Assembly: GCA_016705335.1 (NCBI GenBank)
Contig: JADIYN010000023.1
Location: 12,792 to 76,791 of the forward strand
Source of the DNA: Draconibacterium sp.
GTDB taxonomy: Bacteria; Bacteroidota; Bacteroidia; Bacteroidales; Prolixibacteraceae
Direction of reading: 5' to 3'
DNA length: 64,000 bases
Shown: piece after piece, positions 1 through 9,903 of the stretch
How positions within the stretch are numbered: position 1 is the first letter of the stretch
How the letters are laid out: every line of letters begins with the position of its first letter
The notes under the pieces: generated by a model
Seen by the model: the letters and a program-made list of their open reading frames with translations, nothing else
What the model was told of the DNA's origin: nothing
Databases searched by the model: none
Position numbers and translations under genes: made by a program

Positions 1-159
1 TGTAACAAACTCTATTCCGGAACGTTGGTATTTAATCTCATACAAACGTGCGAAAAGTATATAAACTCTGCCATCGGGCAAACCATAAAACTGGGCAGGA
101 AAGTTCGTGGGTAAATAGGTAATATGTGATTTGTGGATTAATTTGGCAAAATTTTCCAT
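1..159 (-). CDS. Hypothetical protein, 3' part cut off by window edge
   Basis: An open frame of 53 codons runs from an ATG at 159 off the left edge of the window. The visible part starts MENFAKLIHKSHITYLPTNF and shows no signal peptide or membrane segment. It lies 80 bp downstream of the dnaE stop on the same strand, so it may be the last gene of the dinB-dnaE mutagenesis cassette. I do not recognise the family, and the visible part is too short to assign a function. The frame is supported by an absence of stops and ordinary codon use only. Confidence 0.5.
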   Translation of the reverse strand, partial: MENFAKLIHKSHITYLPTNFPAQFYGLPDGRVYILFARLYEIKYQRSGIEFVT

Positions 160-239
160 AAAATCCTGGTTTATTTTTATTTCTACAAGAATTGTAAAAG
201 TAAACAAAAAAAAGTTATTAACAATACCCTGTTTGTTGT

Positions 240-3086
240 TCATAACAATTCGTCCAGATTTCTGTATTTCAGCCGTTTCATCCAATTGGTTTCGATACTG
301 AAAAATCCATATTCTTCAACTACTTTACCGTGAATTAAATAACAGCCTGGCCCTGTAAAAGGGTTACGGTTGCCGGCATCGGGAAAATGAATCGTGTCGA
401 GCCACTCCCCTTCCATATCAAGCCAGGTTCCGAAATACATGATTTTTCCATTACTTGTGCGCGTTGGTTTGCGATGCACCAAATAACCAACTATTTCAAC
501 GTTTTTCCAACTATACTTTTCAATTGCGATGATTTCAGACTTGAAGGCAAAGCTGATTCAAGCATTTCAAAGGGCGAACGAATTGGGAAACCGAGCAATT
601 CAATTTCATCCAAAGTGTCTTCCAATTCATGTTTCCACAATTCAGGCAGATTGAATTCCTTAGTTTTTGTTTCGAAGAGTGTTTTTTCAGGAACAGTTTT
701 TTTCGAGTGCCCCAATAAATAATGGGCATCCCAAAGTAATTCCTTTTTACTTTTTCCTGTAAAACGAAATGCATTTGCCCTGATCAGGATAATAAGTTGC
801 TCCAGTGAAATTTGCACCCGTTTCACAAAATCGTTTAAACTTTTGAATTTGCCGTTTAATTCTCGTTCAGCAAGTAAATTTTGTGCAACTGTATATTCAA
901 GTTCATGAATTATATAAAACCCAATATGGATAATTACCGATTGGATTGAATTCATCCACTGACTTTTGTTTACACACGGGAGCTCAATTTTTGCACCGTG
1001 CATTTTTGCTTCATGAAAATAGAGTTCAGGCGAATAAAAACCTCCCCCATTATTCAAAGTGGCAACCATATATTCCAATGGATAATAGGCTTTTAAATAA
1101 AGTGCCTGAAAACTTTCAACGGCATAACTTGCCGAGTGGCCTTTTGAAAACGCATAATTGGCAAAGCTTTCAATCTGTGTCCATATTTCCGAAATGGTAT
1201 TTTCGATCGGCTTCGCTTAAAGTGAGCCCTGCAAAATAATGTGCTACTTTTATTACATCTTCCTGATAAACCATCACACCAAATGTTTCTTCAAGTATTT
1301 TGTAAAGTTCGGGTAAATCATTCCGTGCTTTTTCCCGCCGTTTTTCGTCCTGAAAACGGAGAATATATTCGCGCATCATTCCACTTTTGGCAACTCCCGG
1401 ACGAATAATTGAACTGGCTGCAACCAATCTTTTATAATCTTCGGCTTTAAGTTTTGTCAACAACATTCGCATGGCTGGCGATTCAACGTAAAAACAGGCA
1501 ATTGCCTTTCCGTTTTTTAACAGACTTTTAACCATCGGTTCTTCTTTGACAACATTGATATTATCAATATCGATCTTTTCATTCCGGTTAGTTTTAATGA
1601 TTTCAAGTGCATCTTTTATTTTTCCCAAACCGCGTTGACTCAAAATATCGAATTTGTATAACCCGATATCTTCTGCAACGTGCATATCAAAATGGGTTGT
1701 CGGGAATCCTTTTGGCAAAATGTGTGTTGCCGAATAATAGTTTATCGGCTTCTCCGAAATTAAAATTCCACTTGCATGAATACTAAGGTGGCTGGGCATT
1801 CCGGAAATTAATTTGCTGTATTGCATCACCAGTTTTCCATACTGATCGTTTTCCTGAAGTATCGGATTTTTTTGTAAACGTGTAATTTCGTCGGCAGGCA
1901 ACCCAAATACTTTACCAATTTCGCGAAGCGCCGATTTATGGTCGAAAGTGATATACGATCCCAGCAAAGCAGTTTTATCCCAACCATATTTTTTGAAAAT
2001 ATAATCGGTAATATCATCACGGTCGGTCCATGAGAAATCGATATCAAAATCGGGTGGATTAGAACGAAAGGGATTAATAAATCTTTCGAAATAAAGGTCG
2101 AGTTCAATAGGGTCTACATTTGTAATCCGCAAAAGATATGCTACCATACTATTTGCGCCACTTCCGCGGCCAACATACGGATAACCCTTGCTGTGCGCGT
2201 AGTTTACAATATCCCAGTTGATTAAAAAATAAGAACTAAACCCTAATTCGTCAATCATTTTCAGCTCCTTTTCCATCCGTACCACAACTTCTTTTGATGG
2301 TTTCCCAAACCTGTATTTCAATCCCTTTTTACATTCCTGCCGCAGTAATTTTATATCCTCTTCATGTGATTTCAAAAAGCATTTTTTGCTTTTATTGGTG
2401 CGGTATTCAAATTCAACAGAACATTCAGCAAGTATATTTTTTGTATTCTGAATTATTTCAGGATATTCTTTGAAAGCTTTTTTTAATTCCATTTCCGGAA
2501 TAATTATTTCCGATGCCGAAGTTTGTTCTGAAAGCGGTAACCGGCTCAACAAAACGTTATTATCCATAGCCCGCAAAAGCCTGTGAATATTGTAATCACG
2601 CTTATTCCGGAAAGTTGCCGGCTGAAGTATTACAAGTTTATTTAATTGTTTTCGCCAATCGGAAAAAGGAAGTTTTATCAATTCAGATAATTTTATCCCT
2701 ATAAACTCATTGTCTTTTAACTGACTGTATTTTCTATTTTTAAACGGATAAATAACAAATGTATCATGCAATTCAGGGGCAACATTTTCAAATTGGATTT
2801 TATTATACTGACAGGTAGTTAGATGTTCATTCAGCGCCCTGAAACCTTCCATATTTTTTGCCAGCCCGATATATTTCTGATCAATCCCGTTTCTGAAATC
2901 AATTCCCAAAACCGGTTTTATGTTGAATTGTTCAGCTAAACGCACAAAATCGATACTCGCTGAAGTATTGTTTATATCAGTGAGTGCCACATTTGTAAAT
3001 CCCTTTGCAGACAACTCTTCTAAAAGATTTTCAGGCGAAATAGTTCCGTATTTTAAACTAAACCAGGAATGACAATTTATTAACAT
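240..3086 (-). pseudogene. dnaE: Short-form DNA polymerase III alpha subunit (DnaE type), disrupted
   Basis: Three reading frames together give one short Bacteroidota-type DnaE, the catalytic subunit paired with Y-family polymerases in mutagenic repair cassettes. The N-terminal part (3086 to 1170) has a PHP domain starting MLINCHSWFSLKYG and the polymerase palm, including the PDFDIDFSW motif. The second part, recognisable from about 1218 to 542, carries the FSKGHSASYAVES segment. The third (482 to 240) holds the OB-fold motif GKIMYFGTWLD. At about 1205-1218 roughly 33 residues expected between SEAD and ISEIWTQIES are missing, and the frame also shifts. At about 541 adding one A (sense strand) restores the frame. 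The second break looks like a run-length error; the first is a true gap in this sequence. It lies 185 bp downstream of dinB. Family identity is secure; functionality is doubtful. Confidence 0.85.
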
Positions 3087-3271
3087 GACTCAACTTTTAA
3101 TCCGTAAATGCGATAATGCTTCGAAGCTTGAATTTTAAAAATGATAATTTGTAAAACGCGACATTGTTGAATTGTAATAATGTAATATTCTGTTATTGTA
3201 AAAATGTAATTAGTATGTTTTCTTCAATCTAACATTTATTATATTATTCATTCTCTCAATCATTTATTCAT

Positions 3272-4486
3272 TCACGCATTCCTATGCGCCGGAATCACAG
3301 GCGGCTGCCCGTTAAACGGATTTGTCATACTGCCAATACTTTTTACTCCCATTGTTACAGCCCGTTTTACCGCCTGATCGCCAAACCTGTTCCGAATAAT
3401 ATCCATTGACTGGTAGAGTTTTATCAGTTTCTCTGAATCTTCGAAAAGCCGCATTTGGTAGCTACCGCCAACCAAATGACTAAACCTGACACCAATTAAT
3501 CGTATAAGAATCCTTCGCTTGTAAAGCTGATCGAATAAATCGAGGGTGGTTTTTATTAACGTGTGGTCGAGCGAAGTGTAAGGAATTATTCGCTGTTTGC
3601 TGTAAGTTTGAAAATCGGAATACCTGATTTTAATTGAAACACAAGCTGTTAATTTATTGCCGCTGCGAAGTTGGTATGACAGGTTTTCGGCCATTGAAGT
3701 GAGGATACTCTTCATTTTTAAAACATCAGTTGAATCCTTTTCAAATGTACGTTCCATTGAAATTGATTTTCGTTCATTCCAGGCAACAACAGGTGCATTA
3801 TCGATACCCTGTGCCTTTTTCCACAGCGAAATACCATTTTTCCCCATCACACTTTCCATCAGTTCAACCGGCATTTCCTGAACGGTTTTCACCTTTTCAA
3901 TTCCCATGCTCCGTAATAAATGATAAGTTTGAGTACCAACCATCGGGATTTTTTTAACTGAAAGCGGCGACAAGAAACTTTTTTCCTGACCATCGGGGAT
4001 ATTGATGAAATTATTTGGTTTCGCCTCCGAAGTACCAACTTTTGAAACCGTTTTGTTGATAGAAAGCCCAAAAGAAATGGGTAACATGGTTTCCTTGATA
4101 ATTTTTTCACGTAGCTCTTTCGCCCATTGGTATGTTCCAAAGAATTTATCCATCCCAGTAACGTCAACATAAAATTCGTCGATTGAAGATTTTTCAAAAA
4201 GCGGCGATTGCTCTTTGATAATATCTGTTACCATATCCGAAAACTTTGAGTAAACACTGCTGTTGCCACGAATTACAACTGCATCGGGACATAAAACCTT
4301 TGCCATTTTCATTGGCATTCCGGAATGGACACCATATTGCCGGGTTTCGTAACTGCATGATGCAACCACTCCCCTGTCTCCGGTACCGCCAATAAGTACC
4401 GGAAGTTGCTTTAACCTCCTGTCCAGCAGCCTTTCGCACGAAACAAAAAAGGTATCCAAATCAAGATGTACAATGTGTCGGTTCAT
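3272..4486 (-). CDS. dinB: DNA polymerase IV, Y-family translesion polymerase
   Basis: The 404-residue protein is a Y-family polymerase that copies damaged templates with low fidelity. Residues 1-25 hold the first catalytic motif (HLDLDTFFVSCERLL) and the second acidic motif reads SSIDEFYVDVTG near residue 100. A helix-hairpin-helix region around MVGTQTYHLLRSMGI (about 185-200) and a little-finger domain (about 230-345) follow. Length is normal for DinB. The gene is divergent from a LexA-like repressor at 4667 and upstream of a short DnaE, the usual Bacteroidota arrangement for an SOS-type mutagenesis cassette. A 12-bp perfect inverted repeat lies 7 bp upstream of the start codon, so repression by the neighbouring LexA-like protein is likely. 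The C-terminal 40 residues are less conserved. Confidence 0.93.
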   Translation of the reverse strand: MNRHIVHLDLDTFFVSCERLLDRRLKQLPVLIGGTGDRGVVASCSYETRQYGVHSGMPMKMAKVLCPDAVVIRGNSSVYSKFSDMVTDIIKEQSPLFEKSSIDEFYVDVTGMDKFFGTYQWAKELREKIIKETMLPISFGLSINKTVSKVGTSEAKPNNFINIPDGQEKSFLSPLSVKKIPMVGTQTYHLLRSMGIEKVKTVQEMPVELMESVMGKNGISLWKKAQGIDNAPVVAWNERKSISMERTFEKDSTDVLKMKSILTSMAENLSYQLRSGNKLTACVSIKIRYSDFQTYSKQRIIPYTSLDHTLIKTTLDLFDQLYKRRILIRLIGVRFSHLVGGSYQMRLFEDSEKLIKLYQSMDIIRNRFGDQAVKRAVTMGVKSIGSMTNPFNGQPPVIPAHRNA

Positions 4487-4492
4487 GTTTAC

Positions 4493-4530
4493 GACTATAT
4501 TATCGTCAGTTATTTGTTGATAATATAGTC
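4493..4530. promoter_or_regulatory. Candidate operator: 12-bp perfect inverted repeat with 14-bp spacer
   Basis: The half-sites GACTATATTATC (4493-4504) and GATAATATAGTC (4519-4530) are exact reverse complements. The repeat sits between divergent dinB and the S24/LexA-like repressor gene, directly upstream of the dinB start and overlapping a TTG (4517-4519) that could be the -33 element of the repressor promoter. This is where an autoregulating SOS repressor would bind. An mRNA hairpin is a weaker alternative. Confidence 0.7.
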
Positions 4531-4547
4531 AAATTGTATTATATTTG
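4517..4547 (+). promoter_or_regulatory. Candidate Bacteroidota promoter of the LexA-like repressor
   Basis: TATATTTG at 4540-4547 matches the Bacteroidota -7 consensus TAnnTTTG, with a TTG at 4517-4519 twenty bases upstream. It faces the repressor gene and leaves a leader of about 110 bases. The -33 element lies inside the right half of the 4493-4530 inverted repeat, so a bound repressor would block it. Confidence 0.5.
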
Positions 4548-4570
4548 GAAAAAAAGAAATAAAAAGAAAA

Positions 4571-4648
4571 CGGGAAGACGAAGTCAGAAGACGGAAGAAA
4601 GAAATTAACAGCTCTTTTTCAAACTTCCGACTTCGGACTCCCGGCTTC
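4571..4648. repeat. Imperfect inverted repeat in the repressor leader
   Basis: The left arm at about 4571-4597 (gaagacgaagtcagaagacg) and the right arm at 4624-4648 (cttccgacttcggactcc) are imperfect reverse complements built from short CTTCNGAC-like units. Transcribed, this would form a hairpin in the 5' leader of the LexA-like gene. It may be a dispersed intergenic repeat rather than a regulatory element. Confidence 0.4.
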
Positions 4649-4666
4649 AAACTAATTTTTTTAAAT

Positions 4667-5380
4667 ATGAACTTTGCAGAAAACTTAAAATTCCTGAGAA
4701 CCAGAAAGAAAAAATCGCAGACAGATTTGGCTGCTGAACTTGAAATTACAAGGACTACACTTTCGGGTTATGAAAGAAATGTACAGCCACCGTTTCATGT
4801 TTTAATTAGAATTTCAGAATATTTCAATGTTTCACTTGATGCTTTGATTAAATACAAACTCGAAGTACTTTCTGAATTTCAGCTCTCGCAAATTGAAAAA
4901 GGTTTTGATGTTGATGTTACAGGAAACAGACTTCGTTTACTCACTATAACCGTTGACAGTAAAGGGAACGAAAACATTGAAATGGTACCTGTAAAAGCGC
5001 AGGCCGGGTACACAGGCAGCTACGGAGATTTGGATTTTATTGCTGCACTTCCAAAATTCAGGTTGCCATTTCTCCCTGAAAATAAAACTTACAGAACTTT
5101 CCAAATCAAAGGTGATTCAATGTTGCCAATTGTTGAAAATTCGTGGGTTACATGTTCGTATGTCGAAAACTGGGAATTTATTAAAAACGGCAAAGCCTGT
5201 ATTGTTGTAACCAAAAACGAGGGTATTGTTTTCAAACTGGTTTATAACCGGTTAGACAAGGGAGCATTTCTTCTCGTTTCGTTAAACCGGAATTATTTGC
5301 CTTTTGAAATACAAGTATCACAGGTTTTGGAAATATGGCAATTTGAAACCCTTAATAGTTTTGAAATTGATACTCAATAA
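4667..5380 (+). CDS. LexA-like transcriptional repressor (XRE HTH plus S24 peptidase)
   Basis: The 237-residue protein has an XRE-type helix-turn-helix at residues 5-62 and a LexA/UmuD-like S24 peptidase domain in the C-terminal half. The self-cleavage features are visible: an Ala-Gly pair at 113-114, a nucleophile Ser151 in the GDSML motif, and a candidate general base Lys190. In this family RecA-stimulated self-cleavage lifts repression after DNA damage. It is divergent from dinB and shares a control region containing a 12-bp perfect inverted repeat, so it probably represses both the polymerase genes and itself. The start has an upstream TAnnTTTG promoter and a leader of about 110 bases. 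Whether it is the cell's main SOS repressor or local to this cassette cannot be decided here. Confidence 0.88.
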   Translation: MNFAENLKFLRTRKKKSQTDLAAELEITRTTLSGYERNVQPPFHVLIRISEYFNVSLDALIKYKLEVLSEFQLSQIEKGFDVDVTGNRLRLLTITVDSKGNENIEMVPVKAQAGYTGSYGDLDFIAALPKFRLPFLPENKTYRTFQIKGDSMLPIVENSWVTCSYVENWEFIKNGKACIVVTKNEGIVFKLVYNRLDKGAFLLVSLNRNYLPFEIQVSQVLEIWQFETLNSFEIDTQ

Positions 5381-5381
5381 A

Positions 5382-5414
5382 AAAGGAGCATTCCCAAAAC
5401 CGGAATGCCCCTTT
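5382..5414. terminator. Bidirectional Rho-independent terminator
   Basis: A 13-bp stem with one mismatch (AAAGGAGCATTCC with GGAATGCCCCTTT) lies between the convergent repressor and DUF349 genes. A-rich sequence on its left and a T run in its right arm suit termination in both directions. Confidence 0.75.
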
Positions 5415-5436
5415 CAAATATCTATATCACAAGAAT

Positions 5437-7679
5437 TTAATCCTCCATTTCGTCGATGACCCTGATTTTTTCTTTTAATGATTCAATTTTCTGCCGGGTA
5501 TCTTCAATTTTCTTATTAACATCTTCAATTAAAGCTTTGGCATTTTTCGACATCGTAAAAAATCCGATATTGTTTTCAAGCAACACCAAATCGTTTTCAA
5601 GTTGTTTAAGTTTGCTCATGTACTTATCGCGTTCCATCCGCATTTTACTCTGCCCGCGCGATGATTCAGAAAAGGTTGACATTTTGGTTTTGAATTTAAG
5701 CATGTTCCGCTTATCTTCATTTATATTCAATTGGTCGAATAACTTTCCAATTTCTTCCCTGAATTTATTCTGAAGTGCATCTTTCTTTTTAAATGGTACA
5801 TGGCCGATTTCTGTCCAGCGGCGTTGAATATCTTTCAGTATTTTCAGATTCTCTGAAACATCACCTGTCGATTTAAAATTCTCCAGCTCAGCAATTAACC
5901 CTTCTTTAAGTTTGAGGTTATCTATTTGACCGGAATCAACATCTGAAAAATGTTCAGATTTTTTATCGAAGAAATGATCGCAGGCAGTTCTGAAACGTTT
6001 CCAAATAATATCAGAATGTTTACGTGGGATTGGGCCAATTTCTTTCCATTGTTTTTGAATATTAATGAAATCCTGAGTGGCTTTTTTCCAGTCGGTATTA
6101 TCCATCAATGCTTCTGCCTGCACACACAAATCAATTTTTTGTTGCAGATTATTTTGTTGAACTTCTTTGTTTTTTGAATAAAAATCACGCTTTTTATTAA
6201 AAAACGCATCACACGCGGTCCTAAACCTGTCGTATATCCGGTTATTGTCTTTTTTAGGAGCAAAACCAATAGTTCTCCATATTTTCTGAAGTTCAACAAG
6301 TTCTTTTGATTTTGTATCCCAGTCCTTATAACTTTCTATTTCAGCATTACATATTTCTTCAACTTTTTCACAAAGAGCAGTTTTTGCCTCAAAATTTTTC
6401 TTTTGTTCATCCTTTTTTGATTCAAAAAACTCCTGGTGTTTTTTGTTTATTATCGAAGTAATATGTTTGAACCTTTCCCACACATCGTCTTTATTCTCGC
6501 GTGGAACAGGTCCAATTTCGCGCCATTGTTCGTGGTATTTCTGAAGTGTATTAAAGGCTTTTAAAATTGATGGTTCAACCATTAATTCTTCAGCATTTTC
6601 ACAGAGTTCAATTTTTAATTCGAGGTTCTTTTTTAAATCAAGGTCGCGGAGTTCGCGATTTATTTTAATGTAATCGTAAAAATTCTCAACATGAAAATGA
6701 TAAGTATCCCACAAATTCTTCATTTTGATTGCGGAACGAGGCCAATTTCACGCCACTCGCGCTGCAAATCACGGAATTCGTTAAAAGTCTTATTTATCGA
6801 TTCTTCATTATTAATAAGTCCTTTTATTTTTTCAATAATTTCGAACTTTCTGGCAAGATTGTCATCTTTCTCCGAATCAAGTTGTCTGTTGTGTTCTTTG
6901 CGAAGTTGACCAAATTTTTTTAATTGTTCCCTAATGTCATTTTCATATGGATCTTCTTCAGCAACAAATTCCTCTTCAGCACCACCTTCTTCAATAAAAG
7001 TAGCATGGGCAAGTTCAACACTCTCGTTTCGTTGTTTATAATAAACCGATTTAATTATTTCAACTTCTGCTTTAATATCGTTATCGTCAGCCGCATCAAT
7101 TAAATCGCGCAGTGCATTTACAAGCTCAATCTGCGTATATTTTGAATAATCAATTCTATCTTTTTTATCATCCTGTGGTAAATCTGCTGCTTCTTCCTTT
7201 AGTTCCTGTTCAATTTCTACCTTTTGGACTTTTTTTGTTTTGGTTTTTATCGGGGCTGCCAATTCTTCAGTTGCTTTCAAATCCGATTCTTCCGGTTCTC
7301 CCGAATCAACAATTTCAGCTTCCTTTGTTTCTACTGACGGTTTTTCTGTTTCTTCAATTGTTGAATTTTCAATTGAAGGTGATTCTTCAATAATTTCAGG
7401 AGTTACAGTAGTTTCAACTATTTCAGAAACTAAAATTTCTTCTTCAACATTGTCCGGTTCGTCAATTAACAGGTCAACTGTTTCTTCGTCAGTTTTTTCC
7501 AGAACCTTTTCATCTACGGGCAAAGGTTTTTCTACTGATTTAACACTTTCTTCATCAATTTCAATAGTCGAATCAACTGATAATGAAGTCTCAGAATCAA
7601 TAATTTGTTCAGAATTTTCAATTTCAGAATTTTCAGTTTTTTCTAACTCTTTCGAGCTTTTAAGATCTTTGGATACCAT
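5437..7679 (-). CDS. DUF349 repeat protein, frame broken at 6723-6726
   Basis: Two overlapping frames (7679-6720 and 6723-5437) make one protein of about 747 residues. The first 200 residues are acidic and low-complexity, rich in Glu, Ser and Thr. The rest holds about five DUF349 units marked by W-x-x-I-G-x-x-P motifs (REWREIGLVPQSK, EQWREIGPVPREN, KIWRTIGFAPKKD, KQWKEIGPIPRKH, RRWTEIGHVPFKK) within helical, probably coiled-coil sequence. The DUF349 repeat is common in Bacteroidota; its biochemical role is not established. The break falls within a repeat at TCAAAATGA: adding one A gives continuous homology (VPQSKMKNLWDTYHFH), while as written the stop TGA overlaps an ATG. A sequencing error in the A run is likeliest; reinitiation or -1 slippage are possible. 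Confidence 0.85.
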
Positions 7680-8062
7680 TTTAATTCAATTTATACCATT
7701 AACTTATGGTGTGCGTAATTTTATGTCGCTACGAAAATAGATATTAAGCCCTAATAGTCAAAGTTTTTAGGTTAAAATATAACAGGAAATACAATAATGA
7801 TAAAGCAAAAAAACAATTGAACTGATTGATTTCACATAACTAACTTTTAAGCAAATTTTAAATTTCAGTTGATCTATGGAATTATTGTATTCGGATTATT
7901 ATTTGAAATAAATTTAAAAACTATGTTTAATAACATCTATAACTTATTCATTTACAATTTAAAAACTAACATTTGCTATTTTTCTTTAAGTTTGATTTAG
8001 TTAAATTGTGAAACTTTACAGAAGGGAAATTAGTATTGTAAAATCTATAAAAACCGATAAAA
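7680..8062. other. AT-rich intergenic region with one promoter-like box
   Basis: This 383-bp gap separates the divergent DUF349 and ArsC-like genes. The only recognisable element is TAAGTTTG at 7987-7994 on the plus strand, an exact TAnnTTTG match facing the ArsC-like gene, without a convincing -33 element. No coding sequence or RNA gene was seen. Confidence 0.4.
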
Positions 8063-8111
8063 ATGGGATAAGTATTTTCTTTTAAGCAATCAGAACTCGT
8101 GCAGGAGTCAA

Positions 8112-8495
8112 ATGGCAGAAGCTATTTTAAGGAGTTTCGACAAAGATTTGGAGATTTACTCGGCAGGAATTGAACCTGTGAATCATATAAGCCCGGTAGC
8201 AATTGAGGTTTTGACAGATATTGGGGTTAAACTGGAACAGTCGGTTCCTGATCATTATTCAAAATATGAACACATTGAATTTGATTACCTGATTACTGTT
8301 GGTGACGGAACTATTGAAAACCTGAAAATTCCATCAACTATAAAATTTAAAAGAAAAATGCACCTTGGTTTTCAGAACCCTTATAAACATTTTAAAGACA
8401 GAAATGAGCTCAAGGAAAAGTGTTGCGAAATAAGAGACGAAATTTATATTGAACTCGATTATTTTTACCATCGGATCATAAAAAAAGAGGAGTAA
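8112..8495 (+). CDS. ArsC-like low-molecular-weight phosphatase fold protein, 5' end damaged
   Basis: The 127 residues from ATG 8112 match the thioredoxin-type arsenate reductase/LMW phosphatase family: QMAEAILRSF, YSAGIEPV and a C-terminal helix region. Homology extends upstream in the same frame to about 8070, reading LLSNQNSCRSQMAEA over the P-loop, but no start codon occurs in that frame. An ATG at 8063 would connect if bases were added in the short A/T runs at 8068-8084, so the true start is probably 8063. In ArsC the P-loop begins with a catalytic Cys (CTGNSCRS); here that position is Ser and the second Cys is kept. The enzyme may therefore lack reductase or phosphatase activity, unless this base is also wrong. 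No other arsenic gene is nearby. Confidence 0.7.
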   Translation: MAEAILRSFDKDLEIYSAGIEPVNHISPVAIEVLTDIGVKLEQSVPDHYSKYEHIEFDYLITVGDGTIENLKIPSTIKFKRKMHLGFQNPYKHFKDRNELKEKCCEIRDEIYIELDYFYHRIIKKEE

Positions 8496-8508
8496 CACTC
8501 CCCTTTTT
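8483..8508. terminator. Bidirectional terminator hairpin
   Basis: AAAAAGAGGAGT pairs with ACTCCCCTTTTT (one mismatch, 3-base loop) and overlaps the stop codon of the ArsC-like gene. It lies between that gene and the convergent aminopeptidase P gene, with a T run following on the plus strand. Confidence 0.7.
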
Positions 8509-8514
8509 CATTTT

Positions 8515-9903
8515 TTATCCTTTTACAATTTTCTCAATTTCATCAGGGTTAATCGGCACCCTTTCTCCCAATAATCTGCTACCGGTTTCTGTAACCAAAA
8601 TATCATCTTCTAACCTGATACCGCCAAAATTACGATATTCATTCACTTTATCGAAGTTGATAAAATCGGCGTTTATACTTTCGTTTTTCCATTTGTCAAT
8701 TAAAGCCGGGATAAAATAAATGCCGGGTTCATTTGTAATTACAAAACCGGGCTGAAGTTTTCGTCCAAGCCTCAAATAAGCTGTTCCAAACTGATCAACC
8801 GGCCGTATTTCATCATCATAACCAACATAAATCTGACCGAGATCTTCCATATCATGAACGTCCAAACCCATCATGTGGCCCAGTCCATGTGGGAAAAACA
8901 AGGCATGCGCGCCGTTTCTGACAGCTTCTTTTACGTCACCTTTCATCAAACCAAGATCTTTTAAACCCCCTGCAATAATTTCGGCAACAGCTAAATGAAC
9001 AGACAAATATGCAACGCCGGGTTTTGTCAAAGCAGTGCCATGATTATTGGCTGCCAGCACTATTTCATAAATTTCACGCTGTTTTTGTGTGAATTTTCCG
9101 CCAACCGGAACAGTACGCGTAAAATCGGAAGCGTAGTGTAAAAGTGATTCGGCGCCTGCATCGGTTACCATCAGGTTTCCTTCCTTCAATATTTTTGAAT
9201 GATCGTGATTGTGGAGTGTTTCGCCGTTTTGCGATAAAATTATCGGAAATGCAGTCATTCCTCCGCCTGCCAATGCGATACCTTCAATTGTTCCTGCAAT
9301 TTTCTGTTCCCAAACTCCGGGTTGTGCCATTTTCATAGCTGTAACGTGCATTTGATAACCAGTAGCACATGCTTTTTCAATTTCAGCAATTTCGCCAGGT
9401 TCTTTTATTGAACGGATATCCACAACCGCTTTAATCAATTGAACTGAAGCATTTTCCTTGAGCAATTTGATTGGAATACCCAGTAATTTTTCGAGCATAA
9501 TTTTATTTTCACCCCGATAAGGAGGCAAATAATGTACTTTTCTGCCTTGTTTTATTGTTTCGGAAACCAATTCGAAAAGTTTGGAAAAGGCCGAACATTT
9601 TTCAACACCCACTTTTTTGGCATTTTCTTTTAACGGAACTTGTGGCCCCATCCAAATAATATCGGCAATATCGAAATCATTACCAAACAAAAAATCTTCA
9701 CCACTATCAAAATCAATTACACCTGCGAGTCCCTGAATATCAAGTCCGAAAAAATACAAAAACGAACTGTCCTGCCTGAAATGGTAAGTATTATCAGTAT
9801 AATTCATTGGCGAATCAATGTTTCCGGGAAAAACTGCGATTCCGTTTAATCCCTTATTTTTTAATGCTTTTCGTCTGTTTTCGTAGGTACTTTTTTCAAA
9901 CAT
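8515..9903 (-). CDS. pepP: Aminopeptidase P family (Xaa-Pro aminopeptidase)
   Basis: The 462-residue protein is a metallopeptidase of family M24 that removes N-terminal residues preceding proline. The N-terminal creatinase-like domain covers about residues 1-170 and the pita-bread catalytic domain 175-455. All five dinuclear metal ligands can be placed: Asp248 (VTDAG), Asp260 (ASDFTRT), His343 (GLGHMMGLDVHD), Glu392 (TNEPGIYF) and Glu432 (RLEDDILV). Length and motif spacing are normal for PepP, there is no signal peptide, and the enzyme should be cytoplasmic. It is followed by a shared terminator and is probably monocistronic. Confidence 0.93.
   Translation of the reverse strand: MFEKSTYENRRKALKNKGLNGIAVFPGNIDSPMNYTDNTYHFRQDSSFLYFFGLDIQGLAGVIDFDSGEDFLFGNDFDIADIIWMGPQVPLKENAKKVGVEKCSAFSKLFELVSETIKQGRKVHYLPPYRGENKIMLEKLLGIPIKLLKENASVQLIKAVVDIRSIKEPGEIAEIEKACATGYQMHVTAMKMAQPGVWEQKIAGTIEGIALAGGGMTAFPIILSQNGETLHNHDHSKILKEGNLMVTDAGAESLLHYASDFTRTVPVGGKFTQKQREIYEIVLAANNHGTALTKPGVAYLSVHLAVAEIIAGGLKDLGLMKGDVKEAVRNGAHALFFPHGLGHMMGLDVHDMEDLGQIYVGYDDEIRPVDQFGTAYLRLGRKLQPGFVITNEPGIYFIPALIDKWKNESINADFINFDKVNEYRNFGGIRLEDDILVTETGSRLLGERVPINPDEIEKIVKG

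Noticed and set aside
387..722. Plus-strand 111-codon frame
   Set aside because: Antisense to dnaE, whose C-terminal family motifs are clear on the minus strand.
7240..7740. Plus-strand 166-codon frame rich in Ser
   Set aside because: It is antisense to the Glu-rich region of the DUF349 protein; reversed Glu codons give Ser-rich shadows. No independent start or family similarity.
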